From: Stachybotrys elegans
Lineage: Eukaryota > Ascomycota > Sordariomycetes > Hypocreales > Stachybotryaceae
Direction: 5' to 3'
Assembly (NCBI GenBank): GCA_020746835.1
Contig: JAGPNK010000002.1
Location: 2,480,001-2,544,000 of the forward strand
Length of the DNA: 64,000 nucleotides
Part shown: positions 25,045 to 38,062 of the stretch, piece after piece
Numbering within the stretch: position 1 is the first letter of the stretch
How the letters are laid out: each line of letters opens with the position of its first letter
Translations under genes and position numbers: made by a program
The notes under the pieces: model-generated
The model's input: the letters and a program-made list of their open reading frames with translations, nothing else
What the model was told of the DNA's origin: nothing
Databases searched by the model: none

Positions 25045-27650
25045 CTAGTACCCATATGACGCCATTGGCTCTTCCTCGTCTATTATACTGATAACTTGTC
25101 GTCCCGCTTGCTGGGGTGCGTGTGAAGCCTCCTGTGCCTTCGCGGCAAAGTCCCTGATTGTCGTGGGTTTCCTCCCAATAGCCTCCTCGGCGCTGTATAG
25201 CTTGTTGTAGAAGACAACGACACGCGGATGGGCCATGACTTTCCTCTTGTCGAAATTCAACACTCGAAGACCCTGCTGGCTCGTGGCTCGACTGAGCGCC
25301 ACGTACGCCTGTCCCTTTTCGAAGACCTTGCCGATGTCGACAGTGACTCTATCTAGCGTTTGGCCTTGCGCTTTGTGTATTGATAAGGCCCAGGCGAGAA
25401 TCAAGGGTACTTGTGACCGCTTGGCCTGGACCTCTCCGTTTGGCAGCTCAATCTTCCACTCGCTGGGTTCGCAGATGATAACACGCGAGGAACCGTTGGT
25501 GGCTTTGAATTGCACCACGGGGAACTTTTCGCCGTCCGCTTCGTCCGCTTCTCGACTGAAAGCCTTCAGCTTGTTCCGCGCCTTTGCCATCCTCGCATCG
25601 AGGTCGTCATCCAATTCATCCGGGTCTCTCAGATCAAACATGTTGCTGTCAGAAAAGGCAATCACTTTACCGAGAGATCCATTGACAAGCGTTTCGTCCA
25701 GGTTCTTGATGAGCATAACTTGCGCACCAATCTTGAGATCGAGAGTCTTGGGTGCCATCATATTTGATAATAGCCTGTCCTTGCTCTGAGGGTCGCCAGC
25801 GTCCGCAGCCTCGTATTTGAAAACCTTGCCCGGCAAATCCCTTAGTCTTTTCTCGTTGGCGAAGTCGACTTGGGCCCGAGTAGGGAACAGTTCGGCAGGG
25901 TCGACCCCGTCATCAAATTTCAGTGGCCGTGCCAGCATCTTGAACGCCTTCTCTGTCTCCGGGGTGATTTTGCCCAGGCGCATCTCGTTGAGCATGCCAG
26001 CAAAGTGAGGGTCACGTTGACGGAAGACCTGAGTCAGACCAATCGTATGGTCAATCGACGTATCCCACGTGCTCGCATCAAAGGCGAACTTAGCCTCTCT
26101 ATTCTGGCTCTTCTCAGGAACTGGGGGAAGCTGGAAGAAATCGCCGGTAATGACCAGTTGAATACCTCCCCAGGGCCGGCCATTGTTGCGAATTAGTCTC
26201 CCTATCTGGGATAATTTGTCGAAGAGTTCTCCATCAACCATGGATACTTCATCGATAATGAGTACCTTGGTCTGAAGCCAGCGCTGTCTCGCGGTAGGAT
26301 TGCGCCTGATCTTTTTAACGAGCGTAGGCGCGTCCTCTTTTCCTAGGCCGATACCTGCAGTAGACAATCAGTGACTGGGTGTCAAGATGCCAAGATGCGA
26401 GACATGTACGTACCTGAAAAACTATGAAGGGTGATTCCTCCGATATTGCATGCGGCGAGGCCAGTTGATGCAGTAACAGCCACGCGCTCAGGGTTCTTGG
26501 CATATTTGTCTTTGAGGTCCTTGATGATGGCCCGCATCAGCACCGATTTACCGGTACCTGCAGGACCAGTGAAGAAGACGCTCTGGCTCTTCTTCACAAC
26601 CAGGTTCTTCACATGCTCTTGCTCAGGGCTGAGGGAGATGGCGACCGACTTGGCTGCAGCGTGCGCATTGACAAGGTCCATCTCCTCCTTGCTGAGCGCT
26701 GGTGCCGCTTCCGCATTGCTCGTCTGTCGCTGAGTTTTGTGCTGCTTCTTCTGCTCTTTGACGGCACTGGCCGTCTGTTCCCAAAAGTTCTTTGGCTTTG
26801 ATGAAGGCGTCCTTGCAATGGAAGTGGATGTCTCGACAACCGGCTCTGGCGCTGCACTCCAGCTGGCGGGCAGGACCCGTTTCTTGGGCTTCTTCTGCGA
26901 TGGTTCAAGGGTGTTTTCACCTTCAGAGTTCCGCTTCAGGGAATTTGCAACGCTTGCGACTGCCGGTTGTGGAGGATTTGGTCGAGGAGCCTGAAAGTGT
27001 GAGGGGGGAGAGGACGACCATGGCAAGGGGGCGGATGAGAATGGCGGAGGCGGGATGTTCTCCTTTACAGGAGCCACAGACATTTGGGGATGTGGGGCAG
27101 AGAGCAGCTCATCGATCTCGGGGTCATCAAAGTCATCATCGAAATCGAAGGGGTCCGAATGGTTGTCTGTGGCATGTGAACTCGTCAAGTCAATCGTGGT
27201 CGTTTTAGACTGGGCGGAAGCTGTCTTCTCGTAAAGAGATGCCAGGGATCCATTCCCACTTCGTGCTGCACGCGAGGCCGACGCAAGAGTGTTCGTTGCT
27301 CTGTTATCGAGCGGCCTGTGCAAGTGCTGTTCAGCGTTCCTCGCCGACACGGCCACAGAGGCGGCGGCCGTAGCCGCCGGGCCCGTCTTTTTGAACTGAT
27401 CGCGAATATCGACGTTGCTGGGAGCACTGGGGCTGCTCGAGGGGAACAGCTGCTTGGCCAGCGGGTTACGCTGAGCCGGCGCGTTGGCCTTGAACTCTTT
27501 ATTGGCTCTGCCTAGCATGCCGTCGGTTGGTGTGTGAGTCTGGGCCGGCTGGCTGAGGGCATATGCGTCGATTAGCTGTGCTGCTCTCTGGGAGATATTG
27601 CGGCGTGTCGGCGAGGATCTGAAGGGCAGACGAATGGTGGCTGTCCTCAT
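25045..27650 (-). CDS. pif1: Pif1 family 5'-3' DNA helicase
   Basis: Two exons, 27650-26414 and 26354-25045 on the minus strand, 848 residues. Pif1 unwinds DNA 5' to 3', resolves G-quadruplexes, removes telomerase from ends and helps keep mitochondrial DNA. The first 340 residues are low-complexity. The helicase core then shows Walker A GPAGTGKS (362-369), [13 protein letters not shown], motif II in [17 protein letters not shown] (Asp447-Glu448), GDFFQLPPV, and near the C-terminus [16 protein letters not shown] and AYVALSRAT. All are intact. The N-terminus ([20 protein letters not shown]) is rich in Arg and Ser without acidic residues until Asp28, so it may target mitochondria, while an internal ATG at Met45 could give a nuclear form, as alternative starts do in yeast PIF1. 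That part is inference. Confidence 0.93.
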
Positions 27651-28433
27651 AAAATGGCAGTCATGGGCTGAGGAGGAATCGATGTGGGTGGGTAGACGTT
27701 GGTACGTTTTGTCGCTGTGGCGAGAAGGAATCGAGTTTCACGTGGTGGCAATGCCGAGGGCAAGAGGGGCTACCCGATGTCGATTGACACACAACAAATT
27801 ATCCGGCACCGCGTGTGGACGTGGTTGATAACTGCCGTGTGCCACGCATGGACGACGCTTTGCATAGCAAAAAGCAAAGGGAGACGCGGAACCAGGATGG
27901 AGACCGCGTTTGGGAGCACGTGTGGGGGGCCACTAAACGCGCTTGCCTGACGACCGACTAACCCACCTACTTCTAATTACTATGTAATGTGGTAGGCGGT
28001 TGATTGGCAGTGCTTGCCTGAAAATAATCAAGGACACATGTTCATCTCCCATCTGCTGGCGTCAACTCCAAGACGCTATAGAGGAATTCCCCCTCGTTAC
28101 TATATGGTTGCAGGCGTGTACAACCGACTACCCTTGGTGCCAAATAGGCCTGAAGTTCTTCAGGATCGCACTGCTTCTTTGGTAACCCGGCCAGATGACC
28201 AAGTTTAAGTATGTAGTGACATACCAGAACCACTCGAAGGCCAGGGATTATCTCTCTCAAGAGACCAATTTCACATCACACATTAAACCGAACCAAACTC
28301 GTTACATTCGGTACTGAAATGTTATTTGAAGTACCTAGAATCCAATTCATACTTGTTGAAAAGATTGTCCAAAACTACCGTTGATACCAAATTTCCCTAT
28401 CATAACATCATTTACCATGTCCCAGGTCCGTAT
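27651..28433. other. Intergenic region between pif1 and the sulfate permease
   Basis: 780 bases that should contain the pif1 promoter and the 3' end of the sulfate permease gene. The permease side (28200-28430) is AT-richer. Nothing else recognised. Confidence 0.55.
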
Positions 28434-30572
28434 TTAGACCTCCATTGCCTTCTCATTCATGAACGACTTCTCATCGCCGTCGCGATGCAGGAGAGCAAGC
28501 TCCAGCGTCGGGTAGATAACATCTGCTTCGGCGGTACGCTCCTCGCCGCAGCTGGCAAAGATCCATTCCGACCGGTCGAAGCGCTCACGCACCGGCTCGA
28601 CCATGTTGACGAAGCGGAACTGCAGCTCCTTGCCCACGTAACGGCGCAGCTCCATCTTCAGCTCAATCAGTGACAGGACACCCGTGACGTCGATGAAGGA
28701 CACCATGCCAAAATCGAGAACGACATATTGAAGCTTGGTAGTGATGGGAGTGATGCCCTTGCGCTTGCGGGTACGCGCAATCTGCCCGCCGCCGTACGAG
28801 TTCCACATGCGGTCTGCGCTTTTTCTGTCCACAACCATGGACTGTTCCTGTTCAAAGTGCAGCTTGATGGATTCGATGATGCCGGACTTGATGCGTTCGG
28901 CATTGGGGAACAGCACATCTTCGGTATAGCGCACAAGGAATGCCTCATTGGGGATCTCGACTTCCAAGTCCGATGGGCGGTTCTTGGGCAGGGTGATGTG
29001 CTGGTTCTCGGTCTCCACGTGGGTGAGGCCGACCCATCGGGGGAATGCCAGCCTCAAGAGGGTGTAGACGATGCTGAAGCCGACAGCGGTAGCCAGGCCA
29101 ATCTCGGTAGAGGTGAAAAGCGTGACCCAGAAGCCGAGCATGGAAGCTACGAAGTCGATGAACGACATGCGCCAGTAGCGGTAGAAGAGGCGAGGCGAGG
29201 AGATGAGGTGGACAACGGCCATGATCTGAGCATTTGTTAAGAAACATCTTCACCGAAAGGAGAGTGCTGACACTTACGATAATGGCAGAAAGAGTGGCCT
29301 TGGGAATCCAGTACAGCGCTGGTGCCAGTTCGTAGAGGGTCAGGATGATGAAGGCAGCAGTAAAAAGGAAGTTGAGGGGGGTTCGGACACCACACTCGGA
29401 GTTGACAGCAGTACGAGACATAGCACCACCCGTGGTCATGGCGCCAAAGAGACTGTTGATAATGTTCTCGACACCGAGGAAGAAGAGCTCCTGACTCTTG
29501 TCGATCTGGTAGTTGTTCTTGAGGCCAAAAGCCTTGCCGACGCCGAGATGCTCGACAGCCATGGCGATGAAGGGGGCAAAGGACCGAGAAACCACCTTCT
29601 GGAGGAGGGTTGTAGATGGGGCCCGGGGCATCAGGAGTCCGTGAGTGTTGACCTCGGTGACTTCCCACCTGTAGTCCTCTGGATCATCGTAGCCCCGGTT
29701 GACGAGGTAGGAGATGAGAGTGAAGATGACGAGGACAACGACTGCACGAGAGGTGCTGAGGATCTTGATGTAGATATTCTTCTTGCCCCATTTCTTGCCA
29801 ACCTTTTCCAGGAAGACAAGGACGGCAATGCTGCAGAACCCGATACAGAGGGTCAAAGGCTGGATCTCGTGCAGGTTGCCGAGGATGCCACGTATAATTT
29901 GTGCCGTTCCGCTCGGGACGTCCATGCCGATGAGACCATCGACCTGGCCGAGCAGGATGACGAGGGCGACGGCTGAGATCCATCCAGTGAGAACCGATGC
30001 GGAGACGAAGTCGAGGAGGAAACCGAGCTTGAGGAGACCGACGGCCAGAGAGTAGACACCGGCCATGAAGGCAATGGCGGAGGCGATGGAGGCCGGCGAG
30101 TAGCCCTCCTGGGAGATGTCTGCAACGACCTCGGCCGTGAGGAGTCCGAGGATAGAGGTAGGACCGGTGGATAGTTCTGTCAAGAGGTTAGTCTGTACTG
30201 GCCGTTACCAAAGGGGGTTTGATGAGAACTGTGCGAACCTTTGGAGGTTCCGAGGAAGAAGTATATGGCGGAAGGCCACCAACTGGAGTAAAGACCATGC
30301 TCAACAGGGATGTTGGCGATTTTGGCATAAGCCAGCCCCTGAGGGATGAACATGACACCGATGGTGATACCACCGATAACGTCCTGGGTAAGCCATTTGA
30401 TGTTGTAGTGGGGAAGCCAGCGAGCAACGGGCAGCTTCTCGGCGAGGTACTCTGCAGTGGCCGATGGGAGTCGACGGCTCACAGGGCCGACCCAGCTCTT
30501 GACCCTATTGATATTGGGGTCGGTTCGATAGGCTTCAGTCACAGCCTGCTTTGACTTTGTGATTCTGTTCAT
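28434..30572 (-). CDS. SulP family sulfate permease with C-terminal STAS domain
   Basis: Three exons, 30572-30239, 30176-29278 and 29225-28434 on the minus strand, 674 residues. The ATG at 30572 (MNRITKSKQAVTEAY) has a purine at -3; the frame extends upstream only to a GTG codon, so I take this ATG. SulP proteins import sulfate or related anions across the plasma membrane. The family signature PQGLAYAKIANIPVEHGLYSS lies in the first exon, followed by TGPTSILGLLTAEVVADIS and about ten further hydrophobic segments. The last 150 residues are a STAS domain with the core YVVLDFGMVSFIDVTGVLSL. The protein is shorter than Neurospora cys-14-type permeases. The donor of the first intron reads GTTCGC, which is unusual, but the frame is preserved. 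The substrate is inferred from the family. Confidence 0.9.
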
Positions 30573-33500
30573 CTTGACGGGTTGCAGGGAGGAAGGTCCA
30601 GGAAAGAGACGTGGCACAGCAGTTGGGGAGCTTTGGTTTGACAGAGTGGTCTGTTATAGAAGAGGGGTTTGGTGGCAAAGGCCAACTCAAGCGAGTCTCT
30701 CACAGGCAGCGTGATGCTCGTAAAGATAGACAAGTAAAACGCAAGTGTAGGAGAGGTAACAGGACTCCTGGGGGAGAGGAGGCGGGAAGGCTTCAGCTTA
30801 GCCAGTCCTTGGTCATCTGCCAGTGTTCTCGACGGGATCCGTGGTCAAGGACAGAGGGCCTTTTTATCTGTAATTCGAGACCACACACACGAGCAGCAAG
30901 CTACGCGGGCATCACTGCAGGATTACCCAGGCCACTTACGCGTGCACTTCCGTAATGGTTGAAGAGAGCTAGGGGAGATGGATTACCTTGTGCCTTGATC
31001 GTCATTGCATGGGAAGCTGACCATCCATTGGATAAACTCCTATGCATCCCGAAGCTGTATCTCCATCTGGAATGGGCAGGAGACCAACGTTCCCTCCAAT
31101 GACTCTCTTCCATCTCCTCTTTACCCACGCTGCAGCGGCCGTCATGGCGATATCTGGCCTCGGCCCGGTACGGGGCCCTCCTGCGTTACCCCTCGCCGCT
31201 GTATCTCCTCGTCGTAGCAGCGAAAGGGTGGTTGCCGAATGCTGCTGCAGCTGACCCAAGCATCGGCATCAGGGAGTGCTGTAACATGAAAATCTCGAGA
31301 AGATACCTCGCGGCACCTCCCCACTGTGCATGTAGTCACCCTGCCGGGAAGCAAGCAAGAGGCTGGCAACCACGAGGGCACAACCCCTCTATTCCTGGCT
31401 GTTCGTATGCATGTTGAGCAGCAGTGATGGAGGGTGAATTTATCCAATAGGGATCGACTTGTCAGCACTCTCAGTCCAGCCATGTACAGGTTACCAGACT
31501 GGGATGCCCGCACGATGCAGAGTGCCTACCAGAACAGGGTTGGCGGTTGATGTGATTCGTGAGACGGCTGAGGGAGTCTGTAAGATTTAGGCTTTCCATG
31601 CTTACTTAGACTACTCGTTGCAGCCCTTTGGGACGAGACACTCGGTGCCGAGAGCTTGACTTGTTATAACCGCCCGGGACTAACAGGCGAGGAGAGACAG
31701 GCTCGCCTCGATCTGACAAGATACTTGTCATTGAGTCCACGTCTTGGCACAGGCCAAGACACTCCGTTGACAACCTAGTGTGCAGGCAAGCTTGACCCAC
31801 AGAAGATGATGCCGTTCGTGCCGGTGAATCAAAGCGGAGTACACACCCACCTGCGGACGGTACATAGTAAGATGTGAGGGTTGCAGAGAGCAACGTTAAT
31901 ACGACGTGGAACACACCCGCGCCCGCACCCCGGTCTCGTCTCGGGCGTATTCTTGGAACAAAGGTAATGAGCAACTCCGAGAGATCCCCGGGAGCCTATG
32001 CTGTGACGACTACACTCTGAGCCGTGCAAGTGCCGGCGGCTATCAACTGCCAGTCAGGCAGTCTCGCTCGTCGCCTTGCCATGATCCAAGAACGGGCAGT
32101 CCCAGCTGGTGGAGTTGGGGAGAGGAGAATATCGCCCGCCCGCTCCCGGCAACCCCGCAGCGAGTGCTAGTGTGTGCCTCTTGTCCGCCTTAGTGAATCG
32201 TGGGGAAACAGAAAAGCCAAGAGCAGCTATCCCTGTAGGCAGCATGTAGTTGGCCTGACTGAGGCTATATTCAACCTCCATTTGGTCATCTCGCCGCGCC
32301 GGCCATTTGCGTACCTCGGGCAGCTTGCGAGAATGCTTGCGTTGTCGGGCAGTCCAGTTGAGCGATAGTCGTAGTCGTGCATATTCATGCATGAGACCCA
32401 TGGGTGGCTAGACGGGATATCTGACAGTCAACGCCCAAAGACCCGCTACAGGGCGGTTCGCATCCCTTCTGCGCAAAGTCAGGCGGTGAATTTCCGCGAG
32501 TCGCTTGCCCTACTACGTGTCACGCAGGGTAGATATTCTGGTGAGCGCTACCGAGGGTCCCCTGCCGTCCTAACTTGCAGGAGCCCATGCTGCGGACGAG
32601 TCGGAGAGCTCGGGGTTAGCAGGCATATGAGCCGGAATGTACATTCCATGGATGTTCGTCCCGTTAGGTCCCCTAGCTTCGTCACTATTGCATCCGTCCT
32701 CTTCTTCCTGGTCGGTTTCTCCCTGATGCCCTATGTTCGTCAACTGGTCCCTGGACTGCAACAATCTGGGTACTTGCAAGAAGCCCAATCACCTTCCCTA
32801 CCACCTTGATGTGATTGCTAGTTATAATCAGTTTCGTCCTGAGGCGGGAACTTTTGTAGAGATTGGTGTTGTGCCCAGTTTCTCGGCCAGTGCTCGAAGA
32901 AAAGCTCATTTTAGATAGCTGGCTAGATGTCCTGCTCATGTTGACCAAGAGCTTTGCACGAGGGCTGTTTCAGCACTCACGTTCCCATGTCATTCAAAAA
33001 AATAGGAAGTACAAGTCTCTGGCTTAAAGACAGTTGTCTTTCGTAAATAACAGCCTCCTAAAATTCAGGTTCCGAACAGTGGCGTACTTTGGCGGATCTG
33101 TGCCTCCGAGAGAACGACCTTGTCGAGTGATTCCGCCTCGTTATCACCGACATACCATCAGTCCTCCTTGGCTTTCTTTGTATCTCAGGCCTCGGCTTGA
33201 TCAGGACTAGGACCGGGGAAGTCGGGAACAATGGCGGTAATAGACCGTTTCGTGCCTTTAGTAAATGTGAGTTAACCCTCTGTATCCCACCAGCTCCTGA
33301 TTTTTAGGAAAATCAAGAGGAAGCATACTCACACTCGAAACCTTTACCAAATAGAGTAACCAAGACGTCTGAGACAAGCTTAGGGGGAAATGATTGAGCG
33401 GCAGTGACGCAAGCCGGGGCGGCCATCCCTCAAGATCCTTGGACGGGGCTGTACATACAGCTACGACAGACGACCAATATTCGGCCTCTCTCTTCATTGA

Positions 33501-35404
33501 GGTATCGTAGTGATCATCTCATAAGCGCTTGCTTGACGTTCTGTCAGGGATGACCAGCGGGCCACTTCCGCAGAGGCCAGCCGACAACACCACCACCAGG
33601 GTTGTGTTGGAAAAGGCAGGGGAGGTGTGAATGGAGAAGGGAAGGAAGATCATTTCCTATTACTATTTTTGAATTTGTTTAGGCGGTTTGGGTCACTTGT
33701 AACGTGCGTAGACCCTGTCGAGATGGACTAAGATCTTAGGGGTGTAATGCAGCTCGACTTGGGATGTTGGATGGTGGTCTGTATGGTCTCTGGTCTTGCC
33801 AGCCTACAGGCGAATAATTTTAGAGAATAGAATTGACAAGTATGGTGATATTTGGCATACCTAAAACGGAATTGGGAGTTGTCACTCACAGATAGACGGG
33901 CAATGAGGAAAATCCAACCAAAGAAGCAACGGACATAACGATGCGTTTCCATAGAGCGGATTCGGATATCGAACCGTCATTGCAAGCCATGGGGCCACCC
34001 GCTCCAGGCTTTTTAATTACAGCCTTCCCGTGTGGCCGACATGTATCTTGGAACACCCGCATCTGGCCGCTCGGTGAGGGTTTGGCAAGGATACCGACAT
34101 TCGACCGGATGACAGTCTACTACGTAGTATGGCTGGCTTGTCCAGGTTGAGGCCGTGTGGGATCGACACTCGATGCTTCTCGATATCGATGCCGGCATTC
34201 CTCCGACTGCGATGCTGTGTGTGTGCCTGGGCAAGAAGGTTAAGGTTGCGTCTCGGACAGATGGTGTGTGACGATGCAGACCAATCCTTGCCATGCAGAA
34301 GTGCCGTGCCTTTTCGTCCCATCACGCATTGGACTCGTCTTGGAAGTCGATCGGAGACGGGCCAAATTCCACAAGAGGAACCCGGAAACAAGGTCTCCAA
34401 GAGTAGCTGCATTTGCGATGCAGCATGCTATCAGTCAGCGACGGCCAGCAACGGCCCTTGGTCGGAACCATTTCTTTACTTGGAAGAGACGATCGCTCGC
34501 AAATGCAGGATGAGAACGGAGATAGGACCAAGACGATTTAGGCTCCCACTTCGTGCCGATAGAGTGCTGCGTCGACGCACGACAGTAGCAAACTCGGCGG
34601 CTGCTCTTCTTGCTTTTGTCATTTCCCCGACGCACCACCGTCCAATAAGCAAGACGTGCTATGATTTCCGTGCCCAAATCTTGGCCTACCACATATGGAT
34701 GGAATGCTGGTCGGCGACCCCGCGTGACTGGTTGCTCTGCATGGCTTGGCGAAAGCAGCCAAGTCGATCTTCAAATTGTCAAGAGATCCGTCCAAGTTGT
34801 CTCTGCCAAGGTCCGTGCATTTCTGCATTCGGACCGTAGGGGCATGCATGGAAGGGTTTGGCCAAAGTTCTGTTGACATCGCTTAGCTGGCTGTTCGCGG
34901 TATTCTTCCCTTATCTGGCCTCGGTAGACAGTGGGGGGTAAATACCCTGCGTTGCATATGCAGTTCTGTACAGCAGAAGAGGGGAGGATAACGAGATACT
35001 TGCGCTGGAGCCGCCGAGGTCGGGTTCCTCTCCATGTCCAAACTGCCTTCTGAGGGTTGAAACGGTGAGGTTTTGCCTGTTGTAGAGGTATTTCCCGCTT
35101 GGGCAAGAAGGCCACCGCCTGTACTTTCCGGAACAGCCCCCAGCACCAGGGCTTGCTTGCTCGGGTTGCAGGGAATTAGCAACGCACAATTGCCAGAAGA
35201 CAAAACAAATATTGTTCATGTTCCAGGAGAAATATTTCTTGTTGCTCAATTTTGATGTGACGTGATAACCATAATGTCAAACCCAATTTCGTAGCCTAGT
35301 CTCATACCTCATCTGAGGTGGTAACGATATATACGGAAGTTGTACATGACAGCCAATACCTCTTCTTGCCTCGGCTTGCTTCAAGACTGCAACCCACCGC
35401 GCAT
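30573..35404. other. 4.8 kb region without a convincing gene
   Basis: The longest gene-free stretch between genes. It should include the sulfate permease promoter at its left end and the 3' end of the oxalate decarboxylase gene at its right end. Short ATG frames exist, for example 32627-32809 (+, 60 codons plus stop, with one hydrophobic stretch) and 34129-34839 (+, 236 codons, Cys/Arg/Ser-rich, no domain recognised), but none resembles a known protein. I see no long terminal repeats or transposase motifs, though a badly decayed element would not be visible by eye. Confidence 0.5.
32627..32809 (+). CDS. Possible small one-helix membrane protein (doubtful)
   Basis: An ATG frame of 60 residues, with a second ATG at 32648. 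Its centre reads FVTIASVLFFLVGFSLMP, a plausible membrane helix, flanked by Arg residues. It stands alone in a gene-free region, has no recognised family, and hydrophobic short frames arise by chance. I list it only because it is the most protein-like short frame in this stretch. Confidence 0.12.
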   Translation: MSRNVHSMDVRPVRSPSFVTIASVLFFLVGFSLMPYVRQLVPGLQQSGYLQEAQSPSLPP

Positions 35405-36913
35405 TTAGAGCTCGGCGCTCTCGGGCTTGGTGACGACATCCTTGTAGGCGTCCTTGACTTGCTGCCAGAACTTCTCGCCGCCCTCCTTGTCGTCGGCGAA
35501 GAGAGTGTCGATGACCATGCGCTGGGGGGTCTCGCCCATCCACTGGAAGAGGGAGAAGTCGCGGAACTCGTCAGAGCGGAAGACCTCGAGCATCTCAATG
35601 GGCTCGTCTCCAATGTTCTCCACAAAGTGACCCATGTTCGCAGGGACGATGCCTACGTCGCCAGCCTGGTAGTTGAAGGTGCGGGCCTTGCCCTCGGAGG
35701 CAAAGATGGTGATGCGGGCACGTCCGGTGATGAAGAAGGACCACTCGTCAGCCATGGGGTGCCAGTGCATCTCGCGGATGGCGCCGGGCTGGATGATGAC
35801 GTGGGCGGCAGCAATGGTCTTGGAGATCTGGAAGTTCTTGGAGTCGGCGATGCGCACCTCGCCGCCGCTAAAGGTCTCGGGCGTCTGATCCAGCATGCGG
35901 TGGCTAAAGTTGTACTTGGACTTCTTGACGTGCTTGCCGGAGGGGAACTCGTCGTCGGCGGAACCGGGAAGCGATCCCTGGAAGATGTACTTCTCCTTCT
36001 TGGGGATGTGGTCGAGGACCTCGGGAGGCAGGTTGAAGTTCTTGGCAATGACCGACTTGGGAGTGTGGGCTGGATGCCGTTAGCACTGGTATTCTTGTGG
36101 GGGAATTCTTCAGCTCGACGCACCAAGCCACTCGGTCAGGAGGAAGGTAGAGTCTTCCGAGAAGTGACCATCGTCAAAGACGAGGAGGAACTCGGTGCCG
36201 TTCTCGCTCAGCCCTTGGAGGGAGTGAGGGACGCCGCTGGGGAAGTACCACAGGTCGCCCTTCTTCAGGTCGTCGATGAAGCTGCCGCCCTCGTAGTCGA
36301 GAGCAGTGATTCTGACCTCGCCATCCAACACGTACGCCCACTCGGCCTGCTTGTGCCAGTGAAGCTCGCGAATGACGCCCTGGCCCAAGCGCATGTTGAC
36401 ACTGGCAAGCTCCAGGCTGGTGCCGAGCTCTCGGAGGGTCGTCTGGCGGGTCCAGCCACCTTCCTGTACACATTCCCAAGGTCAGTCTTTGGTCTACAGA
36501 TACGCACACTGCCCTTCTCTGGAATTGGGGCTAGGTCGCACCTCAATGCGGATGTGAGAATCGACGAAGCTCCAGCGCATGTTGGCCAGGTCTCCGTGGT
36601 CAGTGCTGGGCGGGCGGATGAGGTCAGGGTTCTGGCGGGCTCGCTCGGGGTTCCATGGTCCCAGGACCGAAGCACCAGCGCCGTTGCGCCAGGGCAGAGG
36701 GTCCAGCTCGTCGCCGATGGAGTCGACGGCTCCGTCGTAAGGGTCGCGGTGCTCCGGGGTGTATGGGGGAGCACTGCTGGCGCTGGGCTTGTTTAGATAC
36801 TTCTGGGGAAGCTCGAGGCCATTGAGCAGGCGCTCGCGAGGGCTGTCGAAATGGGGGAGGGCAAAGCAGAGCTCAGCCCCCGTGAGGAGCAGCTGGGTGG
36901 TGGTGAGCTTCAT
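35405..36913 (-). CDS. Bicupin oxalate decarboxylase
   Basis: Three exons, 36913-36542, 36463-36124 and 36069-35405 on the minus strand, 458 residues. The enzyme converts oxalate to formate and CO2 with manganese. Both cupins carry the metal ligands: [11 protein letters not shown] (H159, H161, E165) with H204 in the first, and [12 protein letters not shown] (H339, H341, E346) with H385 in the second. The lid loop of the first cupin reads SEDST (226-230) and keeps the Glu (E227) that makes this family decarboxylases rather than oxidases; the usual third residue Asn is Asp here. The N-terminus [20 protein letters not shown] could be a weak signal peptide, so the protein may be secreted or wall-bound; upstream codons in frame offer no ATG. 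It diverges from the DUF1275 gene with 1.15 kb between starts. Confidence 0.93.
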
Positions 36914-38062
36914 GGCTAGGCGGAACGGGCGGCAGACGATCAACGTCGGTGCAGTGCAAGCGGCGATGCTAAGAACGGGTGTGAATTGGTCGAGCAAGAG
37001 AACCAATGGTCACTTTAAGGGTCTGGGGAACCGGGCTTTTAAAGCTGGGAACCTGCTGGAGGGGCAAGGCGACGACGGTCTGCCAAGAAGGTAAAGTCGG
37101 CATAAGGCAGGTACATGATTGATTGCCAGCCGACACATGGGAACAAAAGTCTTACGCAATCCCCAGGTACGCCCATTGGCCAAGAATGGGAGCTCGGCGG
37201 GCAGCAATCCATGATGGCACGATTGGACTACGGATAAGAAAGAGGGACGGCTCGGGGGCCTCAGAGCTCAGGGCGTGGATTCAGCGACAAGTGGGTTCCG
37301 GATTACGCGGGGTGGGTGGGGGACATCGATACATCGATACAACCCCTGCCTGCCCTATTACTTCAGGCCTCGCAGCTTCCAGCCAGCGACTTGAAGGACC
37401 ATTCTGACAACCACCCTGCTGCATCAACTCCGAACCATCTCCGAGCATGACACCCAGATCTTCCCCCTCCTCACGGCCTGGCTACGTATCCTGCTCTCCA
37501 TTGGACAATTCGAGATGCCGAAGGACGAGAAGACGAGGGCATCCCAACGCTGAAACAAATCACCGGGGATGCAAGCGTCGGCCACGGCCGCATCATTTCC
37601 TAAATAGAACCCAGCGTCGCCCACCCCCTCATTCGCTTCGCAATTCCCCATCAGCAACGGCGACGTCCAGCGCTAAGCACACGACAGGGGAGCTGCTGGC
37701 TGGGGGGTTTGGTGTCGACGATCGAGGTCCGATTCAACGTGATGCATGGAAGGAGTTGACAAAGCTTGACACCCCCACTGGCGCCCTACTACATTAGTAG
37801 GTAGCAGTGGTTCCCCCGAGTACAAAGATTGGTGCTAAGCCGGCTTCGCGGCATAACCCCCCATCCATTTGGTTTTCTACCGTTGACGCCATCGCCGAGG
37901 CTGGGTCCTGGACAAGAGCAAGCAGACGGAGGAAAAGAAGAAAAAATCTCTGCCTGCCAATCGACGAGCCCAATTGCTTACTTTTCTCGGTTCACTGCCT
38001 GGAAATTCCAGTCTTACTGCTCTCCCTTGATTGTCCACGCAGCAAGTCTTTAACGAAAAACC
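36914..38062. promoter_or_regulatory. Divergent promoter region of oxalate decarboxylase and DUF1275 gene
   Basis: 1.15 kb between two divergent start codons. It holds a short direct repeat of CATCGATA near 37324-37340. No coding region recognised; specific regulator sites cannot be assigned with confidence. Confidence 0.5.

Noticed and set aside
34129..34839. 236-codon ATG frame in the 4.8 kb gap
   Set aside because: Rich in Cys, Arg, Ser and Trp with no hydrophobic periodicity or family likeness; such frames arise by chance in GC-balanced DNA.
35318..36796. 492-codon plus-strand frame opposite oxalate decarboxylase
   Set aside because: It is antisense to two cupin exons and reads through both introns; the conserved metal-binding protein is on the minus strand.
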